Positions 1 through 8,213 of a stretch of 64,000 bases of DNA are shown piece by piece. The notes beneath the pieces are model-generated. The model searched no databases, was not told the DNA's origin, and worked only from the letters and a program-made list of their open reading frames with translations. The stretch comes from Vreelandella songnenensis. GTDB lineage: Bacteria; Pseudomonadota; Gammaproteobacteria; Pseudomonadales; Halomonadaceae. Where the stretch lies: positions 682,001 to 746,000 of the forward strand of contig NZ_PVTK01000001.1 of assembly GCF_003002925.1 (NCBI RefSeq), written 5' to 3'. A program made the translations under genes and the position numbers. The first letter of the stretch is position 1. Each line of letters begins with the position of its first letter.

Positions 1-553
1 GGCGACCCACCACGACCAGGCCATGGCCGAGGCGTTTCACGCCTTCAGTGGCGAACCGCTTGACACTGACGAGGCATCGGCAACGGCCGAGTTCGTTAAA
101 CGTCTGGCACAAAACGGCCCGTTGATGACACCTTCCGACAGCGAAGCCGCCGACGCCATTGGCACTGTTGACGCCGGTGGCAGCTTCGTGGGCCTGATCA
201 GCACCGCCGCGTTTCGCGACAACAATAACGGCCTGGCGTTGGGCATCTGTCACGACATGCAGCCCTTCATCGGGGTCAGCTACCCGACGTTTGGCCTGAT
301 GACCACACAAACCCGAAGCCCCAATGCCGCCAAGCTCTTCCTCTACTACCTGATGACCGAAGAAGGCATCAAGCTGCAGAGTATGGACGGCAAGATGTCG
401 ACGAACACCGCCTTTGCACTCCCCACCGAGGAAGCATCGGGTATCGAGCAATTTCGTGATCAGCTGATGATGTACCGGACGGATACGGCGGGGTCGGATT
501 GGGAGAATCGTCAAGATTGGCTGGATCTTTGGAGTTTGAATTATTCGCGGTGA
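1..553 (+). CDS. ABC transporter periplasmic solute-binding protein, 3' part
   Basis: The frame is open from the first base of the window, so the N-terminus, including any signal peptide, lies outside. The visible 180 or so residues resemble the C-terminal lobe of family 1/6/8-type solute-binding proteins of the kind linked to Fe3+, spermidine or organophosphate importers: a Gly-rich turn, a stretch reading roughly 'PFIGVSYPTFGLM', then 'SPNAAKLFLYYLMTEEG', which matches the 'hpNAAklFvdFllS.eG' pattern of that group. It ends at a TGA at 551-553. No permease or ATPase follows on this strand, so any transporter partners must be upstream. Family assignment is fairly secure; the substrate cannot be read from this fragment. 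Confidence 0.7.
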   Translation, partial: ATHHDQAMAEAFHAFSGEPLDTDEASATAEFVKRLAQNGPLMTPSDSEAADAIGTVDAGGSFVGLISTAAFRDNNNGLALGICHDMQPFIGVSYPTFGLMTTQTRSPNAAKLFLYYLMTEEGIKLQSMDGKMSTNTAFALPTEEASGIEQFRDQLMMYRTDTAGSDWENRQDWLDLWSLNYSR

Positions 554-721
554 GTTTGCTTGCGTATTACGACAACCATAGTCTTTAAACCAATAGCTGC
601 GCTCACCCTACATTACGCCGTGATGCGGGCCAGCATAAGGCGTATAACCAATACTTGGTCGACGTTTTTTGGCAACGGGTACAACGAGAAAGGAATAAAC
701 CGAGGGTAAATCATTGAAAAA

Positions 722-798
<77 letters not shown>

Positions 799-811
799 GC
801 AAAGCGTGCAT

Positions 812-817
812 ATAATA
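812..817 (-). promoter_or_regulatory. Probable -10 element of the tRNA promoter
   Basis: On the minus strand TATTAT lies 13 bases upstream of the mature tRNA 5' end, followed by a short spacer. No good -35 hexamer is visible at 16-18 bases upstream, so this is a partial match. Confidence 0.4.
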
Positions 818-910
818 GCGAATGTGTCCGGGCGAGGCTACCCCTTCAGCGCGTATCTTAGCGTCTGGCGGCACTTTTTGGCGGTTGGGGGGTCTTGAGA
901 GGAGTCCTTT

Positions 911-1501
911 ATGCGGAGACGCGCTGTGAAAGCTTTGTTTGCGGTTATTCCACTTATGTTGACGCTGCCGGTTCAGGCGGATTGGCAGCTGGACCCCGGC
1001 CAGTCGCGCGTGCAAGCCACCATTACCCAGCTTGATGGCGCGAGCCCTCAAACCCACCACCATGAGGTGCGCGATCTTCAGGGGGATATCTCACCGGACG
1101 GCACGCTGCGCCTGCCGCTCAAGCTGAGCCAGACCGATCTGCTGTCGCGCTTCAATGATCTGCCGCCCTGGGCGGGCCTGTTGGCGAATACCACGCTGGT
1201 CACGCTGACCGCGCAGATGCCGCCGGAGCGGCTGGATGCGCTGGATATTGGCGAGTCGCTGGTGGAAACCCTGACGTTCCGGGTGCAGGCCGATGCGGTC
1301 AACCAGCAGGAGGCGGTGCCGCTGCGCTTTACGCGGGAAGGCGTCAATCAGGTGCGCGTTACCCACGCCGAGCCATTGGCGATGGATGGCAAGGCCTTGA
1401 TGTCCAACAGTACGGTGCGCACCGTGCTTTCCATGCTGGGCTACCAGCAGATCGATGAACACGTGCCGGTCACGCTGAACGCGCTGCTGATCAATCGCTA
1501 G
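911..1501 (+). CDS. YceI-like periplasmic protein
   Basis: A 196-residue secreted protein. Residues 1-23 form a Sec signal peptide (Arg-rich start, hydrophobic core, cleavage after 'VQA'). The mature protein opens with 'WQLDPGQSRV', the usual start of the YceI lipocalin-like fold, which binds polyisoprenoid or amphipathic ligands in homologues. Length fits the family (about 190). The ATG has a good ribosome site (GAGGAG, 6-7 bases upstream). It is transcribed toward the siderophore ATPase gene and no terminator is obvious between them. The ligand is unknown. Confidence 0.75.
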   Translation: MRRRAVKALFAVIPLMLTLPVQADWQLDPGQSRVQATITQLDGASPQTHHHEVRDLQGDISPDGTLRLPLKLSQTDLLSRFNDLPPWAGLLANTTLVTLTAQMPPERLDALDIGESLVETLTFRVQADAVNQQEAVPLRFTREGVNQVRVTHAEPLAMDGKALMSNSTVRTVLSMLGYQQIDEHVPVTLNALLINR

Positions 1502-1543
1502 CCCTCCCCTCTTTATTACCGATAACGCTTTGCCACCTGCCGC

Positions 1544-2353
1544 TCAGGCAGGCTGGCGGGTGCGGCGTACGTTGGCAAGCAAGGGGCTGCCGGTATCCGG
1601 GTCGGTAAGCAGTGTGCACTCTACCTGGTAGAGCTTGCGTACCAGTTGCGGCGTTACCACCTCCGCAGGCGCCCCCTGATCCACAATCTTGCCATCGCAC
1701 ATGGCAATCAGGTGATCGGCATAGCGGCAGGCGCTGGCCAGGTCGTGGAGCACCATGACCACCGTACGCCCGTGCCCGGCCAGGTGGCGTACCAGCTCGA
1801 ACACTTCTATCTGGTGGCCCAGATCCAGCGCCGAGGTGGGTTCATCCAGCAGTAATAGCGGGGTCTGCTGGGCGATGGTCATGGCGATCCAGGCGCGCTG
1901 ACGCTGACCGCCGGAAAGCGCATCGATGGGCCGGTCGGCCAGGTCTTCAAGCCCCGCGGCCAGCAAAGCGTGCTGTACAACGCGCTGATCTTCCGCCGAC
2001 CACTGGCGCAGCCACCCTTGGTGGGGCTGGCGGCCAAAGCGGATCAGCTCGGTCACGGTGAGCCCTTCCGGGGCAATGGCTTCTTGCGGCAGCAACGCCA
2101 GTTGCGTAGCCAATTGGCGGGAAGGCAGGCGCTGAATATCCTCGCCGCTCAATAGCACGCTGCCGCCATCGGGCTTGTGCAGCCGGGCAAGCCCGGAGAG
2201 CAGGGTCGATTTACCGCAGCCGTTGGGGCCTACAATGGCGGTTACCTTGGCATCCGGCAGGCTGACATCCAGGCCGTCGATGATCCGCCGCGGGCCGTAG
2301 CCCATGCAGAGTGCTTCGGTTGCAAGGCTTGGCGGGGTGCGAAAATCGTTCAT
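1544..2353 (-). CDS. fepC: Ferric-siderophore ABC importer ATPase (FepC/FecE type)
   Basis: A 269-residue cytoplasmic ATPase that powers uptake of ferric siderophore through the two permeases encoded just upstream. Walker A is 'GPNGCGKST' (about residues 42-50), the ABC signature is 'LSGGQRQR', Walker B is 'LLLLDEP', and the switch His lies in 'VLHDL'. The start is set at 2353 because this ATG overlaps the permease stop as ATGA, implying translational coupling; an in-frame ATG 33 bases upstream lies inside the permease gene. It is the last gene of a four-gene operon running from 5482 to 1544. Confidence 0.93.
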   Translation of the reverse strand: MNDFRTPPSLATEALCMGYGPRRIIDGLDVSLPDAKVTAIVGPNGCGKSTLLSGLARLHKPDGGSVLLSGEDIQRLPSRQLATQLALLPQEAIAPEGLTVTELIRFGRQPHQGWLRQWSAEDQRVVQHALLAAGLEDLADRPIDALSGGQRQRAWIAMTIAQQTPLLLLDEPTSALDLGHQIEVFELVRHLAGHGRTVVMVLHDLASACRYADHLIAMCDGKIVDQGAPAEVVTPQLVRKLYQVECTLLTDPDTGSPLLANVRRTRQPA

Positions 2354-3495
2354 GCGTGGCTCCGTTGCGGCCGCATCAAAATCCATAAAAGCCAGGGGCC
2401 GCCGATAATGGCGGTCACGATACCTACCGGAAGCTCGATGGGCGCCAGCAGCGTGCGCCCGGCAAGGTCCGCCAGTACCATCACCAGTGCCCCTGAAAGC
2501 GTGGCGGCCACCACCGGCACATGGCGCGGCGTGGAAAGCGCCCGGGCGATTTCCGGGCCGATAAGCCCAACCATGCCCACCGGCCCGGCAACGGCCACCG
2601 CGAGCGCCGTCAGCACGACCGAGAGCAGGAGAATCTGCATCCGCCGGGCCTTGGCGTTTACCCCCAGGCCGTTGGCCGTGGCTTCGGAAAATCGCAGAAT
2701 GGTCAGCGAGCGGGCCAGCGCCAGTGCGGCTATTAATCCGAGCGCAAGCCCAACGGCCAGCAGTTGCACCGAGCCACCGGCACGGGCGTTGAGCGACCCG
2801 ACCGTCCAGGGGTAGGCGGCGTTGGCGGTGTCGATGGCCACTCGCGCCAGCAGCAGTTGGGTGATGGCGCCGAACACGGCGCCCACGCCAATACCCGCCA
2901 CGATAAAGCGATACCCCTGGGTGCCGCTGCCCGCGGCCAGTCCGAAGGTCAGCACGGCGGCGGTCACCGCACCCGTCAGCGCCATGGCGGAAGGCGCGAG
3001 CGACACGCTAAGCCCCACTACAGAAGCCACCGCAAACGCGGTGGCGCCGTTATCGATGCCGATAATACCCGGTGTGGCCAGGCGGTTGCGCGCCAGGGTC
3101 TGCATCAGAATACCCGCCAGGGCGAAGGCGCCGCCGGTCAGGCAGGCGGCCACCAGGCGCGGCAGGCGCAGCTCCTGAACCATGAAGGTGGTCATCATGC
3201 TGCCCTGCCCGGCCAGTGCCCCAATCACCTCGCGCGGGTCGAGGGCCAGGCTGCCCAGGCACAGATAAGCGATACTTGCGAGTACCAGCGCCAGCAAAAG
3301 CCCCAGGTTGACCCACACGGCGCGCTGCTCGATCAGAACGCTGGCGCCACGCCCGCCCCACCACCAATAGCCACTGGGCGGCGTTACCGGCGCGTCCTCC
3401 GCGGTACTTGTCAAAGGCGCGCTGGAAAGCAGTGCGGCCGCGCCCTGTTTTCTGAATTCAGGTTTTAACCAGCGAGGGGTCATAGACAGGCTCAT
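2350..3495 (-). CDS. fepG: Ferric-siderophore ABC importer permease (FepG-like, FecCD family)
   Basis: A 381-residue inner-membrane permease of the FecCD/BtuC family with about nine or ten membrane segments. The family core 'LRLPRLVAACLTGGAFALAG' followed by 'LARNPLATP'-type sequence (here 'LARNRLATPGIIGI') is clear. An unusual N-terminal extension of about 70 polar residues precedes the first membrane segment. The start at 3495 overlaps the stop of the previous permease as ATGA; the frame stays open much further upstream but only across the neighbouring gene. It pairs with the preceding permease to form the heterodimeric channel. Confidence 0.92.
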   Translation of the reverse strand: MSLSMTPRWLKPEFRKQGAAALLSSAPLTSTAEDAPVTPPSGYWWWGGRGASVLIEQRAVWVNLGLLLALVLASIAYLCLGSLALDPREVIGALAGQGSMMTTFMVQELRLPRLVAACLTGGAFALAGILMQTLARNRLATPGIIGIDNGATAFAVASVVGLSVSLAPSAMALTGAVTAAVLTFGLAAGSGTQGYRFIVAGIGVGAVFGAITQLLLARVAIDTANAAYPWTVGSLNARAGGSVQLLAVGLALGLIAALALARSLTILRFSEATANGLGVNAKARRMQILLLSVVLTALAVAVAGPVGMVGLIGPEIARALSTPRHVPVVAATLSGALVMVLADLAGRTLLAPIELPVGIVTAIIGGPWLLWILMRPQRSHA

Positions 3496-4505
3496 AGCAT
3501 GGGTAACCGGCGGGCACGTACGGCGGCGATCAGTACAGGCGCCCCGCACAGGGCAGTAAGCACGCCAAGCGGCAGCTCGGAAGGCGCGACCACCACCCGC
3601 GAAATGATATCGGCGGCCAGAATGATCAAGGGGCCAATCGGCAGGCAGAACCACAGCGTACGCCGAATGTCCGGCCCGGCAAAGGCGCGGGCGATGAAAG
3701 GCACCACCAGCCCGACAAAAATGATAGGGCCGGCAATGGCGGTAGCCGCCCCTACCAGCAGGGCAACGCAAAGTACCACCAGGGCACGGATAAGTTGAGG
3801 ATGATGACCAAGCCCCGAGGCCATGCGCTCGCCGAGTGCCAGCGCCGAAAGCGGCCGGGCAATCAGAGCAATCAGCGCGGTGCAAAATGCCATGGAAGGC
3901 AACACCGCCCATAGATCATCCAGGCGGCGCCCAGCCAGGCTGCCGATCACCCAGAAGCGCACTTCATCGGCGGAGCGCTGATCGAACAGCAGCATCAATG
4001 ACGTCAACGCGCCCAGCAGCGCCGAAAAGGCGGCACCGGCGAGCACCAGGCGTATAGGGTCGTTGCCCACCCCACGCCAGCGGGCCACGCCCAGCACGCA
4101 CAAACAGCCCGCCAGCGCCCCCACCTGGGCCACGGAAATACGCAGAGAGGCGGCGCTTGCCCCCAGCACCAGCGCCAGCGCCACGGCAAAGGCGGCCCCT
4201 GCACTGACGCCCAACAGGCCGGGCTCGGCAAGCGGGTTGCGCGCCACGGCTTGCAGCAGTGCGCCGGAAACGCCGAGCGCCATGCCTACGGCTATGCCAA
4301 TCAGCGTGCGGGGTGCACGCAGCTCCCAAACCACAAAATGCGCGTCGCTGTCTTCACTGCCCAGCAGCATGGAGAACGCTCGAAGAGGCGAAACGCTGCC
4401 CGCGCCGACCAGCAGGCTAACGACACTCACCGCCACAAGGGCGGTGAGTAGGCATAACAGCAGCGTGCGCTGATCAAGACGCTTGGCTCGTGCGAGCACT
4501 TTCAT
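3492..4505 (-). CDS. fepD: Ferric-siderophore ABC importer permease (FepD-like, FecCD family)
   Basis: A 337-residue polytopic permease of the FecCD family. It carries 'LRAPRTLIGIAVGMALGVSG' and 'ARNPLAEPGLLGVSAGAA', both hallmark sequences of siderophore and cobalamin permeases. The ATG at 4505 is preferred over a GTG six bases upstream because GAGGGA sits six bases before it. It follows the binding-protein gene by about 50 bases and overlaps the next permease by four bases. Confidence 0.92.
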   Translation of the reverse strand: MKVLARAKRLDQRTLLLCLLTALVAVSVVSLLVGAGSVSPLRAFSMLLGSEDSDAHFVVWELRAPRTLIGIAVGMALGVSGALLQAVARNPLAEPGLLGVSAGAAFAVALALVLGASAASLRISVAQVGALAGCLCVLGVARWRGVGNDPIRLVLAGAAFSALLGALTSLMLLFDQRSADEVRFWVIGSLAGRRLDDLWAVLPSMAFCTALIALIARPLSALALGERMASGLGHHPQLIRALVVLCVALLVGAATAIAGPIIFVGLVVPFIARAFAGPDIRRTLWFCLPIGPLIILAADIISRVVVAPSELPLGVLTALCGAPVLIAAVRARRLPML

Positions 4506-4558
4506 GGACACTCCCTCACGAGCAGACCTTGTTGTTCATCATTACTAGTGCAAGCAGC

Positions 4559-5482
4559 TCAGGGTAAAAGGGCTTCTTCGATATCGTTCAGAATGACCTC
4601 GGCCGCCAGCGGGCCAGATGCACTGCTCCAGACCTGACCGTTCACCGGTACCACGTGGCCCTCTTTCACCACGTTCAGGCGGGTGAAGGCGCTGCTCTGC
4701 TCGGCAGCGTCCAGCGCCTGCTGGCCTTCTTCGTTGAGCGTGGCAAGAAACAGCCAGTCGCCGTCAATCATGGAGAGGTTTTCAAGGCTCAGGACATCGC
4801 TATGCGCGCTGCCTTCCTTGACCAGCCCTTCATCGTCGACCTCAAGGCCCGTCGAGGCGAGCACGCCGGTAGCGAACAGTTCGGATGACATGACCATGGG
4901 GCCGGCGGGCATCCAGCGGGCCAGATAGGCGGTACCGCCGATACCGGCGTCACTCAGGCGCTCGTTGAGCGCGGCGGCGCGCTGCTCGACGTTCTCGAGC
5001 ACTGTTTCAATATCGGCTTCCTTACCCAGCGCCTGGCCATAAAGGCGCGACTCGGCTTTCCAGCCATCGCGCGAAAAGCCATCGGACGCGGGCACGACGG
5101 TGGGCGCTATACGGGAAAGCAGCCGATACTGCTCTTCGGGAAGCTGCGGGGCGGCCAGGATCAGGTCGGGCTCCAGACGCAGCACCGCTTCGATATTGGT
5201 TTCACGGGCAACGCCCACCATTTCAAGCAGGCCGGTATCGATATGCTCACCGATATACGCGGCCACTTCGTTGCCGCCGCGTGTCGCGATGGCGCCAATC
5301 GGCGTAACCCCGGCGGCAACCGATGCATCCAGCGCCCCTTCATACAGTGTCACGATACGCTCTGGCGAGTCAGGCACTTCAACGTTGCCGAACGCGGTAT
5401 CGAGCTCACGCGCCTGGGCGTTGCCGATAAGGCTACCGAGTAGCACACCTGTTAAACCGTGACGTAGTACCGTACGCAGCAT
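4559..5482 (-). CDS. fepB: Periplasmic ferric-siderophore-binding protein (FepB/FecB-like)
   Basis: A 307-residue class III binding protein. Residues 1-24 form a signal peptide ending 'AQA'. The mature start 'DTAFGNVEVPDSPERIVTL' and later 'LEPDLILAAP' are typical of FecB/FepB/BtuF proteins. It delivers ferric siderophore to the two permeases encoded downstream. It is the first gene of the operon; its upstream region carries a Fur-like site and is shared with the divergent receptor gene. The siderophore type is inferred as catecholate from the receptors alone. Confidence 0.9.
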   Translation of the reverse strand: MLRTVLRHGLTGVLLGSLIGNAQARELDTAFGNVEVPDSPERIVTLYEGALDASVAAGVTPIGAIATRGGNEVAAYIGEHIDTGLLEMVGVARETNIEAVLRLEPDLILAAPQLPEEQYRLLSRIAPTVVPASDGFSRDGWKAESRLYGQALGKEADIETVLENVEQRAAALNERLSDAGIGGTAYLARWMPAGPMVMSSELFATGVLASTGLEVDDEGLVKEGSAHSDVLSLENLSMIDGDWLFLATLNEEGQQALDAAEQSSAFTRLNVVKEGHVVPVNGQVWSSASGPLAAEVILNDIEEALLP

Positions 5483-5593
5483 GGTGATTCCCTATCCAGA
5501 TGATCGCTTGAAGGTATGAAGCGGGCGTTGATGTAATGCACGTAAATGCAATTTCACAGGCTAAGCATGCTTGCCATCAAGTCGCCAATGGGT

Positions 5594-5613
5594 GAATAGT
5601 AACGATTCTCAAA
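5594..5613 (-). promoter_or_regulatory. Candidate Fur box for the siderophore ABC operon
   Basis: Read on the minus strand the site contains TTGAGAATCGTTACTATTC, which partially matches the Fur hexamer-repeat consensus (GATAAT-like units). It lies about 110 bases upstream of the binding-protein start in the 337-base divergent region. Weaker than the site at 5771. Confidence 0.4.
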
Positions 5614-5770
5614 ATCAGTTGCATCATCATTTATTCGAATTGAGTGTTCGAATTTACGCAACCCTTCGAGAACTTGCTTGCGGCTTCAACGTTGCATGTA
5701 AAGCAACGTACCGTTCCCGTTGAAAAATATCGATATCCGGAACTTTTCGAAATAGAATCCCGCTTGTTCA

Positions 5771-5789
5771 TGATAATCAATATCATTAG
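5771..5789 (+). promoter_or_regulatory. Fur box upstream of the FepA-like receptor
   Basis: The sequence TGATAATCAATATCATTA is close to the 19-bp Fur consensus built on GATAAT repeats and ends about 30 bases before the receptor ATG, a position able to block transcription when Fe2+-Fur binds. Apart from this and the site near 5600, I see nothing else in the 5483-5819 intergenic stretch. Confidence 0.7.
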
Positions 5790-5819
5790 AAAAAAACTAT
5801 CATTACCAAGGGGTTTGCA

Positions 5820-8039
5820 ATGTACCGCTTTTCTCGTAACACGCTGGCCAGTGCCGTGGCGCTTGCCGCTGTCGCTTCAACGTCCGTGCAGGCTCAGGAA
5901 AATACCGCGCTGGATAACATGGTGGTGACCGCGGCGGGTTACGAGCAGGCGCTGAACAACGCTCCGGCCAGCATTTCGGTCGTTACCCGCGAAGAGCTCG
6001 AGCAGCGCCAGTTCTCCAGCATCGCCGATGCCATTGCTGACGTGCCGGGGGTTGATGTCCGCGCCGGTACCGGCAAGACAGGTGGCTACAACATCTCCAT
6101 TCGCGGTATGCCAAGCGCCTATACCCTGATTCTGATCGATGGTCGCCGCCAGAACACCTCCGGCGATGTCACGCCTAACGGATTTGGCGAAACCTCCACA
6201 AGCTTCATGCCGCCCCTTTCGGCCATCGAGCGTATCGAGGTGATTCGTGGCCCGATGTCCACGCTTTATGGGTCAGACGCCATGGGCGGAGTGATCAACA
6301 TCATTACCCGCCGCGTGGGAGCAGACTGGGCAGGCTCGGTAACGGTCGAGAACACCTTCAAGCAGAATCGCGACGAGGGCAACAGTTCGGCGATCAACCT
6401 GTATGCTGCCGGCCCCCTGGTTGAAGACACGCTAGGCCTGCAGCTGCGCGGCCGCCTGTTTGATCGCGGCGACTCCGAGCGCATCATAGAGAACAGCGTA
6501 GGCCGCGACCCGCGCTCCTCCGAGGCGCGCATCTACTCCATCGGCGGGCGCTTGAACTTGACGCCGGATGATACCAACGAGCTGTGGGTAGACGCCGAGC
6601 GCTCTCGCCAGGTTTATGACAACGACGATTGCCGCCTGGGCAGCCTGGATGGCCTGAGACGCAACGACTGCGCAACGCCGCAGCCGGGTGCTGCCTTCGG
6701 CTATGAAGATGAGCTGCGCTTCAACCGCGACCAGATTGCCATTGGCCACACCGGACGCTATGCCGCTGGCACTCTGGAAAGCAGCGTTACCCGCAACTTC
6801 ACCGAATCGCTTGGCCGCACGCTGCCCGCAGGCAACGCGCCGGACTATGGCTATATCGCCCAGGGCGGCGAACCGCGTCTGCTGGAAAACCGTGACATCG
6901 TGGTCGACAGCAAGTTTACCGCACCGCTGGATGATCACATGGTCACCCTGGGCGGGCAGTACATCGATGCCGAACTCAAGGACGGCACGGCGGGCAACGA
7001 GACGTTCTCCCAGTCAAGCTGGGCGCTGTTTGCCGAAGACGAATGGCTGCTGCGCGATGACCTGGCGCTGACGCTGGGCGGGCGCTATGAAAGGCACAAC
7101 GCGTTTGGCGGCCACTTCAGCCCGCGCGGCTACCTTGTCTGGAACACCACCGACGAGTGGACACTCAAAGGCGGTATCAGCCAGGGGTACAAGACGCCGA
7201 CGCTGAACCAGCTGCACGATGGCGTCGTCGGTTTCGGCAACCAGGGGCAGTCGGTGACGCTCGGCTCGCCAGACCTCGAGCCGGAAAAAAGCACCAACTA
7301 CGAAATTGGCGCCATCTACGACAATCTTGAAGGCTTCTCTGCCGGGGCGACCGTTTTCTATACCCAGTTCCGCGACCGGATCGCCGATGGTGACGACCTG
7401 CTCAACTGCCAGTTTGTGGACAATAACGGCAACCGTCCTTACGCCAATACGGCCAATTGCCTGAGCGTGGGCAGCTTCACCCAGCAGGAAAGCTTCAGCC
7501 AGGCCGTCAACATCGACCGCGCCGAAACCCGCGGCGTCGAATTGACCAGCAGCTACCAGTTCGCCCCCGCCTGGACGATCAACGGCGGCTATACCTATAC
7601 CGACACCGAAATCACCTCGGGTGAGAACGAAGGCCAGATACTGACCAACGTACCCAAGCACAAGCTGACCGCCGACCTTAGCTGGGCGATCAACGACCGC
7701 TGGAGCACGACCCTCGAGGGCGAGTACTACTCTTCCCGCGAGCGCTTCTCCGGCGGCCTTCCCACCGCCGGCGAAAACCTTGCCCTGTACGAGCAGTTGG
7801 GCAACAAGCTCGATGGTTATGAACTGTTCAACCTGCGCAGCACCTACCGCTTCGCTAACGATATCCGCCTGACCGGCGCTATCAACAACCTGCTGGACAA
7901 GGATTTCACCACCTACGATACCTTTGAGCACAATGGCGATACCTACGCCGCCTTCCGCTACACGCAGACCGGCCGCTCGACAGACGGCGTCGCGCTGGAT
8001 GGCCGCAGCTTCTGGGTATCCGCCACCTACGATTTCTAG
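5820..8039 (+). CDS. fepA: TonB-dependent catecholate-siderophore receptor (FepA-like)
   Basis: A 739-residue outer-membrane receptor. Signal peptide 1-25 ends 'VQA'; a TonB box 'DNMVVTA' follows at residues 32-38. The plug domain (about 45-165) has 'SIRGMPSAYTLILIDG', 'IERIEVIRGPMSTLYGSDAMGGVINI', and the rest is a beta-barrel ending in the usual aromatic residue ('YDF'). Length matches FepA (about 746). The ATG has AAGGGG nine bases upstream. It is divergent from the ABC operon, has a Fur box close to the start and ends at a clear terminator. FepA versus CirA/IrgA assignment is by length and plug sequence; the exact ligand is not readable. Confidence 0.88.
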   Translation: MYRFSRNTLASAVALAAVASTSVQAQENTALDNMVVTAAGYEQALNNAPASISVVTREELEQRQFSSIADAIADVPGVDVRAGTGKTGGYNISIRGMPSAYTLILIDGRRQNTSGDVTPNGFGETSTSFMPPLSAIERIEVIRGPMSTLYGSDAMGGVINIITRRVGADWAGSVTVENTFKQNRDEGNSSAINLYAAGPLVEDTLGLQLRGRLFDRGDSERIIENSVGRDPRSSEARIYSIGGRLNLTPDDTNELWVDAERSRQVYDNDDCRLGSLDGLRRNDCATPQPGAAFGYEDELRFNRDQIAIGHTGRYAAGTLESSVTRNFTESLGRTLPAGNAPDYGYIAQGGEPRLLENRDIVVDSKFTAPLDDHMVTLGGQYIDAELKDGTAGNETFSQSSWALFAEDEWLLRDDLALTLGGRYERHNAFGGHFSPRGYLVWNTTDEWTLKGGISQGYKTPTLNQLHDGVVGFGNQGQSVTLGSPDLEPEKSTNYEIGAIYDNLEGFSAGATVFYTQFRDRIADGDDLLNCQFVDNNGNRPYANTANCLSVGSFTQQESFSQAVNIDRAETRGVELTSSYQFAPAWTINGGYTYTDTEITSGENEGQILTNVPKHKLTADLSWAINDRWSTTLEGEYYSSRERFSGGLPTAGENLALYEQLGNKLDGYELFNLRSTYRFANDIRLTGAINNLLDKDFTTYDTFEHNGDTYAAFRYTQTGRSTDGVALDGRSFWVSATYDF

Positions 8040-8077
8040 ACGCTCCTTGCTCGCTGCTGTTTCAACGCACCTTGTTG

Positions 8078-8103
8078 GCCCTGGTATTTACCAGGGCTTT
8101 TTT
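8078..8103 (+). terminator. Rho-independent terminator after the FepA-like receptor
   Basis: GCCCTGGT - ATTT - ACCAGGGC (8-bp stem) is followed directly by a run of six T residues. Confidence 0.9.
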
Positions 8104-8126
8104 GTGTCCATGATTTGACAATAAAA

Positions 8127-8151
8127 AACGGCCACCCAGAAGGTAGCCGTT
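8127..8151 (-). terminator. Rho-independent terminator after the second receptor
   Basis: AACGGCCACC / GGTAGCCGTT forms a 10-base stem with one mismatch; on the minus strand it is followed by TTTTTTATTG. It lies about 60 bases after the stop of the minus-strand receptor. Confidence 0.75.
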
Positions 8152-8213
8152 ACATGAAGAGGTATGACGCAAGAGAGGGTATCTCGGACCAAAAATCCCA
8201 GACAGCGCGCGAA

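Noticed and set aside
7014..7931. Long open frame (305 codons) antisense to the FepA-like receptor
   Set aside because: It lies entirely within a clear TonB receptor gene; its protein is Val/Ala/Gly-rich without domain signatures, as expected of a shadow frame in high-GC DNA.
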